Below, piece after piece: positions 1 through 6,594 of a DNA stretch of 64,000 nucleotides (position 1 is the stretch's first letter; each line of letters begins with the position of its first letter). The notes below the pieces were generated by a model that searched no databases, was not told the origin of the DNA, and saw only the letters and a program-made list of their open reading frames with translations. The DNA lies in assembly GCA_034089705.1 (NCBI GenBank), contig JAXDTZ010000022.1:1-64000 (forward strand), written 5' to 3'. The stretch comes from Alloenteromonas sp034089705. Its GTDB lineage: Bacteria; Bacillota_I; Bacilli_A; RFN20; CAG-826. The position numbers were made by a program, and so were the translations under genes.

Positions 1-1
1 T

Positions 2-49
2 CATTGGCCGCTGGCGAATAAAACGATTTACAAGAAGGAAAAATTATAA
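2..49 (+). CDS. C-terminal tail of an upstream gene (partial)
   Basis: Frame 2 is open from the window edge and ends in TAA at 47-49, directly before the ATG of the recombinase gene. It encodes about 15 residues rich in Lys. The stop abutting the next start suggests a tightly packed phage-style operon. Too little is present to name a product. Confidence 0.3.
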   Translation, partial: HWPLANKTIYKKEKL

Positions 50-1189
50 ATGGCGAATCTAAGGGAAATAGCAAAGCAATTAAACAAGGAATTCGAATCG
101 GAGAGCTTCATGCGGCAATCCACCGTAGTGCCAGGCTACCAGAGGCTTAGCTCCAGCGCGTTGGGCATGGACTACCCATTGTTCGGGGGCCTTCCGCTGG
201 GCAGGATCTGCGTATACTCGGGAAAAGCCCATAGCGGCAAAACCACTGCCGCGTTCGCGGAATTGGCCGCGTACCAAAGGGCGTTCCCGAACAAGACCTG
301 CGTCTTCGTGGATGCCGAGCAGTCGTGCGACTTGGAATTCCAATGCCTGATGAATAACGTCGACCCCGACAAGCTTTACCTGATGCAGCCAGACGTCGGA
401 ATGTCTGGGGAGCAGATATTGGCGTCCGTCTTGAAGTTGCAGTTGGAAGCCGACGACATCGGATTGATAGTGCTCGACTCCATACCAGCGCTCGTCACGG
501 CGCAAAACCTCAAGAACGACTTCGAGAAGGACACTGGCAAGCAGGGAACCATAGCGAAGCCGCTCCACAAATGGTGCGGAGAGATGCTACCGTCGCTTCG
601 TTCGAAGGGTAACATCCTTATCTTGATCAACCAAGTGCGCATCAAGGACGTGATGTACAATGGTGCGCCGATCTACTCCGAGCCAGGTGGAGACGCGCCG
701 AAGTTCTACTCCTCCGTGTCCGTGAGGTTCGGGACCAGGAAGTTCATGAAGGGGGACGACGAGATCTCTGGTGAGAACAACGGCGAGGGAGCCGACGGGT
801 TCAAATTGATCTTCAGCATCACGAAGAACAAAACTGCTCCGTGCAACCGCGGGGGAGGATTCATCACGTACCGCTACGAAACTGGCATGGACGAAACATA
901 CGACCTCCTTCAAATCGCCACGACGTTCGGGTTCATCAAGCGCCTCAACACCAGGACATACGCATTGGTTGACCTCGACACTGGCGAAGTGCTGAAGGAC
1001 GAAAACGGCAAGGAACTTACTGGGTTCAGGAAAGCGCTCGTCGACTACATCAACACCCACAAGGAATTCAAGGACAGATACATAAGGATGCTGACCGAAT
1101 ACATCAGCTCTGGCAACACGACCAAGCTCCTAACGTCAGAGGAATCCAACGAGATCAAGACAGAGGAAGGGATGGTCGAGAAGGAATGA
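50..1189 (+). CDS. Phage-type RecA/UvsX-like recombinase
   Basis: A 379-residue ATPase of the RecA/UvsX family, which forms filaments on single-stranded DNA and drives strand exchange in recombination-dependent phage replication and repair. Walker A is GKAHSGKT at residues 58-65, Walker B is LIVLD at about 139-143, and INQVR at 193-197 matches the RecA motif 4 region. It differs from cellular RecA in its N-terminus and in its acidic tail. AAGGA upstream serves the ATG at 50. Arg is mostly AGG and Ile often ATA, unlike the housekeeping genes further right. It overlaps the nuclease gene by 4 nt (ATGA), so the two are probably translated together. Phage origin is inferred from this pairing and the codon use. 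Confidence 0.85.
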   Translation: MANLREIAKQLNKEFESESFMRQSTVVPGYQRLSSSALGMDYPLFGGLPLGRICVYSGKAHSGKTTAAFAELAAYQRAFPNKTCVFVDAEQSCDLEFQCLMNNVDPDKLYLMQPDVGMSGEQILASVLKLQLEADDIGLIVLDSIPALVTAQNLKNDFEKDTGKQGTIAKPLHKWCGEMLPSLRSKGNILILINQVRIKDVMYNGAPIYSEPGGDAPKFYSSVSVRFGTRKFMKGDDEISGENNGEGADGFKLIFSITKNKTAPCNRGGGFITYRYETGMDETYDLLQIATTFGFIKRLNTRTYALVDLDTGEVLKDENGKELTGFRKALVDYINTHKEFKDRYIRMLTEYISSGNTTKLLTSEESNEIKTEEGMVEKE

Positions 1190-1548
1190 AGGTCGGATTG
1201 AGGGAGAGGCACACGGATTCCAAAAAGCCAACGAGGGCATTCTCGAAAGCCCAGGAATCCGCCGTCGCCAAAAGCCTCAACGGAAGGAGGAACCTCAATT
1301 CGGGGGCCACGCCGTTCATCAAGGGAGACGTTTCCCTTGACAGGTTCCTCATCGAATGCAAGACGAAGACGTCCCATTCCGAGTCCATATCCGTCAAGCG
1401 TGAATGGATAGACAAAAACAGGCAGGAAGCCCTTTTCATGGGGAAGAAATATTCGGCGGTGGCCATAAATTTCGGACCAGGTGAGGACAACTACTACATC
1501 ATAGACGAGGAATTATTCAAAATTTTGACGGAAACGCTTGACAGCTGA
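1186..1548 (+). CDS. PD-(D/E)XK nuclease, Holliday-junction-resolvase-like
   Basis: A 120-residue basic protein. A Glu in QES (residue 24), Gly-Asp-Val at 47-49 and Glu-Cys-Lys at 57-59 form the spaced E...D...ExK pattern of the PD-(D/E)XK nuclease fold, as in Hjc-type resolvases and phage recombination endonucleases. Strands predicted on both sides of ECK fit that fold. Its start overlaps the stop of the RecA-like gene, which supports a recombination role, perhaps processing branched intermediates. AGG and ATA codons are again frequent. The exact substrate cannot be read from sequence; another restriction-like phage nuclease is possible. Confidence 0.6.
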   Translation: MKVGLRERHTDSKKPTRAFSKAQESAVAKSLNGRRNLNSGATPFIKGDVSLDRFLIECKTKTSHSESISVKREWIDKNRQEALFMGKKYSAVAINFGPGEDNYYIIDEELFKILTETLDS

Positions 1549-1565
1549 TTTCCACGGTGTATAAT
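1538..1565 (+). promoter_or_regulatory. Strong sigma-70 promoter of the tRNA cluster
   Basis: Perfect TTGACA (1538-1543) and perfect TATAAT (1560-1565) with a 16-nt spacer. The -35 box lies inside the last codons of the nuclease gene. The transcript would begin near 1571 and run through a 39-codon ORF and three tRNAs to the hairpin at 2002. Confidence 0.85.
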
Positions 1566-1570
1566 TACTC

Positions 1571-1690
1571 ATGTCAACGAACGAAGAGTTGGTTGGCATG
1601 GCGGGGTCAAACAATGATTATGAAGGCAAAGAGGGTCGGCCGCATGATCATTCACATGATTACACTCCTTTCTCAACTCCTTTCTACTAA
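1571..1690 (+). CDS. 39-residue small ORF, possibly leaderless
   Basis: ATG at 1571 lies 5 nt after a consensus TATAAT and has no Shine-Dalgarno, so transcription and translation would start almost together. The peptide is acidic at first, then His/Asp-rich (HDHSHDY) with an aromatic end. No family is recognised. It may be a real phage micro-protein or a chance ORF in the leader of the tRNA transcript. Spacing to the promoter and sensible composition are the only support. Confidence 0.35.
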   Translation: MSTNEELVGMAGSNNDYEGKEGRPHDHSHDYTPFSTPFY

Positions 1691-1749
1691 AAGCCGCCAA
1701 AAGGATCCAATGCATGGAATTCGGCAGAGTCCATGCGCCAAACACATAT

Positions 1750-1826
1750 GGTCCATTAGCTCAGTTGGTTAGAGCGAGCGCCTTATAAGCGCTAGGTCCA
1801 GTGTTCAAGTCACTGATGGACCACCA
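1750..1826 (+). tRNA. tRNA-Ile (anticodon TAT)
   Basis: Complete cloverleaf of 77 nt with encoded CCA. The acceptor arms GGTCCAT and ATGGACC pair fully, the D arm is GCTC/GAGC, the anticodon loop is CTTATAA, and the T arm is CAGTG/CACTG with TTCAAGT. The TAT anticodon reads ATA, a codon common in the adjacent phage genes. First of three tRNAs behind one promoter. Confidence 0.95.
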
Positions 1827-1831
1827 CACAT

Positions 1832-1906
1832 TCCCCCATAGTTCAAGGGTCAGAACAGTTGCCTTGTAAGCATCAGATGGTAGTTCGAATCTGCCTGGGG
1901 GAACCA
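1832..1906 (+). tRNA. tRNA-Thr (anticodon TGT)
   Basis: 75 nt with encoded CCA. Acceptor TCCCCCA pairs with TGGGGGA, anticodon loop is CTTGTAA, and the T arm is GGTAG/CTGCC. The anticodon stem has one T-T mismatch, which fits a phage-borne tRNA under weaker selection. It lies only 5 nt after the tRNA-Ile. Confidence 0.9.
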
Positions 1907-1913
1907 ACATCGT

Positions 1914-1990
1914 GTCTCCGTAGCTCAGCTGGATAGAGCACTTCCCTCCTAAGGAAGGGGTCAGGCGTTCGAATCGCCTCGGGGACGCCA
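1914..1990 (+). tRNA. tRNA-Arg (anticodon CCT)
   Basis: 77 nt with encoded CCA. Acceptor GTCTCCG pairs with CGGGGAC (one G-T), anticodon loop is CTCCTAA, T loop TTCGAAT. It reads AGG, the main Arg codon of the phage genes upstream. Confidence 0.95.
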
Positions 1991-2001
1991 AAAGCTTAAT
2001 G

Positions 2002-2027
2002 CCCTATTGGAAAATAGGGTTTTATTT
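2002..2027 (+). terminator. Intrinsic terminator of the tRNA cluster
   Basis: CCCTATT and AATAGGG form a short stem (2002-2019) followed by TTTTATTTT. It closes the tRNA transcription unit. Confidence 0.75.
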
Positions 2028-2066
2028 TGTACGATGTAGACGGATGGGGATATGAAAATATACCCT

Positions 2067-2128
2067 CCGCTTAGTCGGAATGGAGACCTTAAACCCATTC
2101 GCTTAGTGGTGGCGCACCTTAAAACGCC
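2067..2128 (+). repeat. Imperfect tandem repeat, about 30-32 bp
   Basis: Two adjacent imperfect units share the blocks CGCTTAGT (2069 and 2101) and ACCTTAAA (2086 and 2116). The unit ends in a T-rich stretch. The position between the phage-like part and gene debris suggests an element end or insertion scar, but no integrase or transposase is visible. Confidence 0.35.
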
Positions 2129-2174
2129 TTTTTTATTTTTCTATTTTTTAGGTTTTAGATCTTTGTTGATTTAA

Positions 2175-2418
2175 CATGATAGATTTTTGCCAAAATAAAT
2201 AGGGAATAATGGCAAAAATCTTGATAATATGGCAAAAATGATGGCAAAAATCTTGTATCAACGACTTAACCGAAAATGAAAAGAGAGTGTTGCTACAGCT
2301 TATCAATAGCCCAAGCATTCTTTACGACACATTAGCAGTGGAACTTAAAGTTTCCAGAAGAACAGCATTCAGAGTTTTTGACTCTTTGAAGAATCGAAAA
2401 CTCTCGAATGAAGGATGA
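2175..2418 (+). pseudogene. Remnant of a helix-turn-helix C-terminal domain (AlbA_2/RecG-C-like ATP-binding family)
   Basis: In frame from 2242 to the TGA at 2416, about 50 residues read as a winged-helix segment: an LTENEKRVL entry, a YDTLAVELKVSRRTAF recognition helix region, and FDSLKNRKL. This layout matches the C-terminal HTH of AAA_4/AlbA_2 regulators (family knowledge). Upstream, GGCAAAAAT is repeated several times in different frames with stops, so no start or N-terminal domain remains. Confidence 0.45.
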
Positions 2419-2474
2419 AAGAAAGATAAATGCTGGATGATCTGGTTCAAAAGAAGGGAGAACGTACCCCGATT

Positions 2475-2804
2475 TCAGAAATTTCCTTCGACGTAAGAGA
2501 GGGGTAAAACAAACATTCCCCCGGGGATGTCTTGGAAATGATTGGTGAGTTCGCGAATCCGATTCTTCAATTCTTCGAGGCGTTCTTCGTCGATGATAAT
2601 GAACAAAGTGAGGTTGCCTTCCGGGAGATCTTCTACCATGGAAGCAAGCGAAATCGCGGTTCCGTGTCCATGGACATCCGGCAAAACATGGTGCATGCCG
2701 ACCGTGTTGATGACGGTTCCGTTGTACCCGTCCGAAGAAAGGGCGCGGAGGAATTGTTCGGCTTTGTCGTTGTTGTCTAAGATACAGAAGAGAAGTTGCT
2801 TCAT
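2475..2804 (-). CDS. PII-like small regulatory protein
   Basis: A 109-residue protein with the alternating strand-helix layout of the PII-like superfamily, to which nitrogen regulators and the c-di-AMP receptor PstA/DarA belong. It opens with a beta strand (MKQLLFCILD), has a central glycine-rich segment (HGHGT) where a ligand loop would lie, and ends in GGMFVLPLSYVEGNF, like the final strand of PstA (GG..VFVLP). The start at 2804 follows GAGG about 7 nt upstream; a longer reading to 3035 lacks support. It stands alone. The ligand is unknown; c-di-AMP or a nucleotide is only a guess. Confidence 0.55.
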   Translation of the reverse strand: MKQLLFCILDNNDKAEQFLRALSSDGYNGTVINTVGMHHVLPDVHGHGTAISLASMVEDLPEGNLTLFIIIDEERLEELKNRIRELTNHFQDIPGGMFVLPLSYVEGNF

Positions 2805-2989
2805 GGGATACCTCGTGGCGATAAAGAATATAGCACCGAAGTGGAAGAACCGCACGGGAATTCTTTTTGGCTTCTTTGGAGTAAGGCATCGCCTCGGGTC
2901 GAAGCCCTCCAAAATGAGGGGAATGCGGACCGAGTTTTCCAAGACGGCGAATGTGGTGGGCCAAGGCGGGAACAATGCGAAATTATCAG

Positions 2990-3017
2990 TTGATTTCACG
3001 TCGGCGCTTTGTATAAT
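2990..3017 (+). promoter_or_regulatory. Promoter of tRNA-Ala
   Basis: TTGATT (2990-2995) and TATAAT (3012-3017) with a 16-nt spacer, ending 11 nt before the mature 5' end of the tRNA. Confidence 0.8.
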
Positions 3018-3028
3018 TACTACGCCAT

Positions 3029-3104
3029 GGGGCATTAGCTCAGCTGGGAGAGCGCGTCCTTCGCAAGGACGAGGTCAGCGGTTCGATCCCGCCATGCTCC
3101 ACCA
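3029..3104 (+). tRNA. tRNA-Ala (anticodon CGC)
   Basis: 76 nt with encoded CCA. Acceptor GGGGCAT pairs with ATGCTCC (one G-T), anticodon stem CGTCC/GGACG encloses loop TTCGCAA, and the T arm is GCGGTTCGATCCCGC. It reads GCG. It has its own promoter and looks like a normal chromosomal tRNA; tRNA genes are also frequent integration sites. Confidence 0.95.
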
Positions 3105-3262
3105 TTGGAATGCAGAGTCGAATCCTTACACGACTATGAATGCTTGACTACGCGATGATGTTTCACGGAACTAACCAATCCGGACATACGCGTACGACTC
3201 GGAGTATCCTGAAGACCTGAAGAAGGCTCACGGGATATTGTCCGAAGTAAGGAAATCAGGAA

Positions 3263-3286
3263 GAGGGCGGTGAAGGCCCTCTTTTT
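3263..3286 (+). terminator. Intrinsic terminator
   Basis: GAGGGC (3263-3268) pairs with GCCCTC (3276-3281), followed by TTTTT. It lies downstream of the tRNA-Ala and at the end of a 32-codon open fragment (3175-3273) that has no start codon. The rest of 3105-3445 holds nothing else recognisable. Confidence 0.6.
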
Positions 3287-3446
3287 CTGTGGTTGGGGAG
3301 TTTGACGCTCGAACTGACGACGGTAAGCGTCGCTATTAACTTCCTGCCGTCGAAGCCCATCCTCATGCATACTGTCGCCGTCCAAATCTGATCGTCTCAG
3401 TTGGACAAAACGGATCGATCTGTCGGTACCGATTATGAAACGATGG

Positions 3447-3464
3447 TGTATTACAATGTATTAC
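3447..3464 (+). promoter_or_regulatory. Candidate antitoxin operator
   Basis: Two exact TGTATTAC units start 10 nt apart (3447 and 3457), one helical turn, 18 nt before the relB start. RelB-type antitoxins normally autoregulate through repeats placed here (family knowledge); binding is inferred. Confidence 0.4.
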
Positions 3465-3481
3465 GAAAGAAGGTAAAAACT

Positions 3482-3700
3482 ATGGTTATCTCTATTAGAA
3501 TGACGGAAGAAGAAAAGAAATTGGCGGATGCCTACGCCAAACTCAATGGCATGTCTTTAAGCGAAGCCATCAAACGTGCTTTCTTCGAGAAGATCGAAGA
3601 CGAATATGATATTGCCCTCGCCGATATGGCCTTACGTGAATACGAGAAAAATCCTAAGACCTATTCGCACGAAGAGGTCAAAAAGATGCTTGGATTATGA
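3482..3700 (+). CDS. relB: RelB-type antitoxin (ribbon-helix-helix)
   Basis: A 72-residue protein beginning MVISIRMTEEEKKLADAYAKLNG, the ribbon-helix-helix DNA-binding start of the RelB/DUF6290 antitoxins (VISIRM strand, then an MSLSEAIKRA helix). The acidic C-terminal part should wrap and neutralise the toxin. AGAAGG about 9 nt upstream supports the ATG at 3482; the frame extends to 3401 but that part lacks antitoxin character. It overlaps the toxin gene by ATGA (3697-3700). The pair and its own operator-like repeats suggest a functional module. Confidence 0.85.
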   Translation: MVISIRMTEEEKKLADAYAKLNGMSLSEAIKRAFFEKIEDEYDIALADMALREYEKNPKTYSHEEVKKMLGL

Positions 3701-3966
3701 AGTATCAAGTCGAGTATTTACCTCAAGTTGTGAAGACGCTTGAGAAGATGGATAAATACACCAAGCGAATCATCATCGAATGGATTGAAAAACATTTGGT
3801 TGGTTGTGAGGATCCTAGGGCACATGGCAAACCGTTGACCGCGAATAGGGTCGGCCAATGGCGATATCGCATTGGCGATTATCGGGTGATAGCAAGAATA
3901 GAAGACAATAAACTCGTTATTTTGCTCATTGCCATTGGGCATAGAAGAGAAGTGTGCGGTGGTTAA
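3697..3966 (+). CDS. relE: RelE/ParE family toxin
   Basis: An 89-residue basic protein. The RelE fold is recognisable from YQVEYLPQVVKTLEKMDK, GKPL, then WRYRIGDYRVIARIEDNKLVILLIAIGHRREV, ending in the HRREV motif typical of RelE mRNA interferases. RelE toxins cleave mRNA in the ribosomal A site; ParE relatives hit gyrase, and the two are hard to tell apart by eye. The gene is intact and coupled to relB by a 4-nt overlap. The module sits among remnants, which suits an element-stabilising role. Confidence 0.85.
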   Translation: MKYQVEYLPQVVKTLEKMDKYTKRIIIEWIEKHLVGCEDPRAHGKPLTANRVGQWRYRIGDYRVIARIEDNKLVILLIAIGHRREVCGG

Positions 3967-4194
3967 CGCCGTCCGTAGAATTGGCGATACAAAGGGGTGC
4001 ATCATGGAAAAACCCTTTGTTGAGATGAAGCTCTTTCGGGTTAGACTCGATAAACTTGAATAATTTGAAGCGTTAATTAAGAGGCATCCTCGAATAAGCT
4101 TAAGTGCGAAGACTATCTATCGCTCAAGCATTTCAAAAGGTTCCCCATCGGCGGAATCAAACTTAGTGAGTCGCCGAAGGGATTAACCAAGGCC

Positions 4195-5079
4195 GTGAAA
4201 TGCGTCAGGTACTATTCCTTTTCGGGAATTCGATTCGAAAAAGACGGTCTGATTCTTGACGTTAATGTTTCTTCCAACGAGGACACTGTTTGGCTTTCTT
4301 TGAATGAGATGTGCCTTTTGTTCGGGCGTGACAAATCGGTTATGGCAAGACATATCAAGAATGTATTTAAAGAAGGGAAGTTAGGCTCAAAACGAGTTGT
4401 TGCAAAAAATGCAACTACTGCCTCAGACGGGAAGGTTTATGAAGTGGCGTTTTATAACCTAGACGTAATCATTTCGGTTGGCTACTGCGTGGAATTTAAA
4501 AACGGGGTGCCTTTTCGAAAATGAGCAAACTCTGCACTAAAAGAGTATTTGTTACGTGGCTATGTAGTTGATAGTAGCCGCGCTCTTGTGACCAACGAGA
4601 ATTACATTAATCTTCTAAATAAGGTTGAAAGTATCGGCTCGAGGTTGACCAAACTCGAGGAAGAACATGTCCCGGGCTTAGAAAAGGTTTTCTTCAATGG
4701 CGAATATTTTGACGCTAGAATCTTTATAAAAGAACTGTTTTCTAAGGCAAAAACAAGCATTGTGGTCGTTGACCCTTATGCCGACGCAAAAGCGCTTGGT
4801 CTTCTTTCGAGCAAAGACAACGTGATCCCGGCAAAAATAATCGTTTCATCCAAGGCCAAGCTTACGCAGGGCGATGTTGATGCATTTGTTCTTCAGTGTG
4901 GAACATTAACCGTTAAGAGGGACGATTCGTTTCACGACCGCTTTATCGTCATAGACGGCAAGTCTTTATATCACCTTGGAACTTCGTTGAATTATGTCGG
5001 CAGGAAAACATTTGCGATTTCGGAACTGACGGACGAGCGGCTTGTGAAAAGCGTGATCAATAGGATAAACGCCAATTAA
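4195..5079 (+). pseudogene. RhuM family protein with in-frame TGA
   Basis: RhuM family (function unproven; common on phages and islands). The N-terminal part carries the signature VWLSLNEMCLLFGRDKSV followed by ARHIKNVFKEG, and the downstream part continues as SALKEYLLRGYVVDSSRALV, then a coiled coil and a C-terminal region with HDRFIVIDG, the HxD-containing strand of phospholipase-D-like endonuclease domains. Both parts are in one frame, broken only by TGA at 4522-4524 where relatives have Trp in FRxWA. The start is GTG at 4195; the frame is open to about 4084 without a better start. One TGG-to-TGA change explains the break, or the gene came from a host reading TGA as Trp. Confidence 0.75.
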
Positions 5080-5137
5080 GGGTCGCGGACGTCTATAAAC
5101 ATGAATGCAGAACGGCTTCGTTTCCGTCGAAATAATT

Positions 5138-5161
5138 AAAAAGGCGAGGTTTTTCCTCGCC
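5138..5161 (-). terminator. Terminator of the ECF sigma operon
   Basis: GGCGAGG (5143-5149) and CCTCGCC (5155-5161) form a 7-bp stem with an A/T loop. On the minus strand it is followed by TTTTT (5142-5138). It lies 24 nt after the lipoprotein stop, which supports that reading frame as the real end of the operon. Confidence 0.8.
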
Positions 5162-5184
5162 GAATGGGGTTTTGCCTTTGAAGC

Positions 5185-5765
5185 CTACATCGAGAACGTG
5201 ACAGAAAATGCGTCTGCCATTTCGTTCGCCTGCCTGAGCCAGATGGATATTCTCCGCTTGGAATAGTCGCTTTTCGTCAAAGGGGTAATCCTGCACGATG
5301 CTGTGTTTCCAAAATAATCCCGCCACACACAATCTGAGTTTTCATGGCATTGGTGACACATCCCAACCAACGCAGCATTATCCCTTGCCGAATGGGCTCC
5401 GGCAAATTTTAGAGGGGGCAACGAGTCGAACGGGGTGTTGGACCAAACCATTTTGCAATTTCCGTTATAAACCTTATTCCCGTTCTCATCGAAGGTGAAT
5501 TTTTGCATGCCCCAAGAGCCATTTTCCAATATTTTGTTTTTGTCGTAGGCTTCTTCGGGGCCAATTTCTACGAATTCAAATCTCGAGTCGGCGTTAAAGG
5601 ACCAACCCTTAGGCAAAATTCCTTCTTGAGACTCATAATAATACGTTCCCTCAATTAAGCCGTACAAAGGGGTGTCGGATACTTTTTTCCACAGGAAGAC
5701 AGTGCGATGGCGCCAATGGCGCATAGCGTAGCGAAGACGATGTTTCGTTTGCTGGTTTTGACCAT
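5185..5765 (-). pseudogene. Lipoprotein gene with a frameshift in an A6 tract
   Basis: AAGGAGG precedes an ATG at 5765 whose frame gives a clear lipoprotein signal: basic start (MVKTSKR), hydrophobic core and lipobox ALSSC. Two codons after the Cys, an A6 run (T6 on the plus strand at 5693-5698) shifts the frame. Seven A residues would join it to a 165-residue frame that runs to 5185 and ends just before a terminator. The mature part is aromatic and acidic, with a CHQCHENSDC cluster. No family is recognised. Last gene of the sigma operon, 11 nt after the small peptide gene. It may be truly broken, phase-variable, or an assembly error. Confidence 0.6.
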
Positions 5766-5776
5766 TTCTAGCCTCC

Positions 5777-5941
5777 TTAGCAGGACGTGAGCAGTCCACA
5801 TCCGCAGTAATGTTTCCCGGTCGCGCGGTCGATGAAGTACCGGCTATTGTGAATGTGCCCGGACTTGTTATAGATGGCAATAACTCCTCCTTGTTTGAAG
5901 GATCCAAGTTGCGACATGACGGCACTTAGAATTCTTTGCAT
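5777..5941 (-). CDS. 54-residue Cys-rich small peptide of the sigma operon
   Basis: A short gene with a strong Shine-Dalgarno (AAGGAGG, 8 nt before ATG at 5941), placed between the anti-sigma and lipoprotein genes. Its stop TAA is fused to the AAGGAGG of the next gene. The peptide has a short amphipathic start, a Gly/Ile stretch, two His near the middle (GHIHNS) and a C-terminus HYCGCGLLTSC with three Cys in CxCx5C spacing. That pattern could bind metal, form a disulfide or be a modified-peptide core, but no maturation enzyme is nearby. No known family is recognised. The function is unknown; the operon position suggests it is a target or signal of the sigma factor. Confidence 0.6.
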   Translation of the reverse strand: MQRILSAVMSQLGSFKQGGVIAIYNKSGHIHNSRYFIDRATGKHYCGCGLLTSC

Positions 5942-5947
5942 AAACAA

Positions 5948-5982
5948 TGCCTCCTTATGCCTAATAAATGCGTCGGGAGGCA
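5948..5982 (-). promoter_or_regulatory. Hairpin that could mask the small-peptide ribosome binding site
   Basis: In the minus-strand transcript TGCCTCC (5982-5976) can pair with GGAGGCA (5954-5948) over 7 bp with a 21-nt loop. The second arm contains the Shine-Dalgarno of the 54-residue peptide, so the fold would limit its translation. It lies in the 56-nt gap after the anti-sigma gene. A regulatory role is inferred. Confidence 0.4.
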
Positions 5983-5997
5983 AAATCCGTCGCAATT

Positions 5998-6594
5998 TTA
6001 TCTGGCAAAGACAAAAGTTAAGGACCTCAACGGGGCCTCGATGGCACAAGTGACGTTCTTTTGATTGATTGATCCGTAGATATTGGCGGAGAAATCGATC
6101 CCGTCGTAGTGAAAAGAGAATGTCAATCCGCCTTGGTAGCCTTCTGTGGCGACCAGCCCGTATTCCTCGAGGGCACCCGATACAGAAAGGTATCCATCGT
6201 ATCCATTTTGTTGTTCGGTTAATGCGAAATAGGTGCCCCCTATGGGTTCGCTGCCGATGATGATTTTGTCCGTGGCAGCAGGCTTAGGCAGTTTGTCGAC
6301 GTTATATTCGTTGGTGATCGCGGAAAAGGAGTAAACGCCTTCGAAAAACGCGTTCCCCGTGCCGTAATACTTCTTCGAGCCCAATACGATTCCCAAGGTG
6401 GTTCCCGTCGCGACGGCGATCAAGGCGAAGGATGCAAGCGCATACGCCCAAGGTCTTCGATAGAACGGTCTTGGCTTCTTTTCGTATTGGGAAAAATCCA
6501 CTTGAGAAACGAGCGCTTCGAAACGGACGCCAGAGCTAGGAAGCGTCTGTTCGTAATCATCCCTTATTTTCTTTTCGACGTCTTTCCTTTTCAT
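5998..6594 (-). CDS. Membrane-anchored anti-sigma-like protein
   Basis: A 198-residue protein overlapping the sigma gene by 4 nt. Residues 1-45 are charged and cytoplasmic, as in anti-sigma inhibitory regions. One membrane segment follows at about 50-72 (WAYALASFALIAVATGTTLGIVLG). The outer 125 residues are beta-rich and aromatic without a named domain. No HxxxCxxC zinc motif of the ZAS type is seen, so it would be an atypical anti-sigma factor. The role is inferred from position: genes directly after ECF sigma factors usually encode their inhibitors. The outer domain may sense an envelope signal. Confidence 0.6.
   Translation of the reverse strand: MKRKDVEKKIRDDYEQTLPSSGVRFEALVSQVDFSQYEKKPRPFYRRPWAYALASFALIAVATGTTLGIVLGSKKYYGTGNAFFEGVYSFSAITNEYNVDKLPKPAATDKIIIGSEPIGGTYFALTEQQNGYDGYLSVSGALEEYGLVATEGYQGGLTFSFHYDGIDFSANIYGSINQKNVTCAIEAPLRSLTFVFAR

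Noticed and set aside
3175..3273. 32-codon open fragment ending in a Lys/Arg-rich tail, upstream of relBE
   Set aside because: Composition looks coding, but there is no start codon after the preceding stop and the end runs through a terminator hairpin. It may be a gene remnant; not strong enough to list.
4003..4062. 19-codon ORF starting MEKPFVEMKL after relE
   Set aside because: Very short, no ribosome site and followed by another open but startless stretch (4084-4194) that merges with the RhuM frame; read as debris.
5093..5332. 79-codon minus-strand frame under the lipoprotein 3' end
   Set aside because: It reads through the terminator at 5138-5161 and lacks a ribosome site; the alternative frame ends before the terminator.
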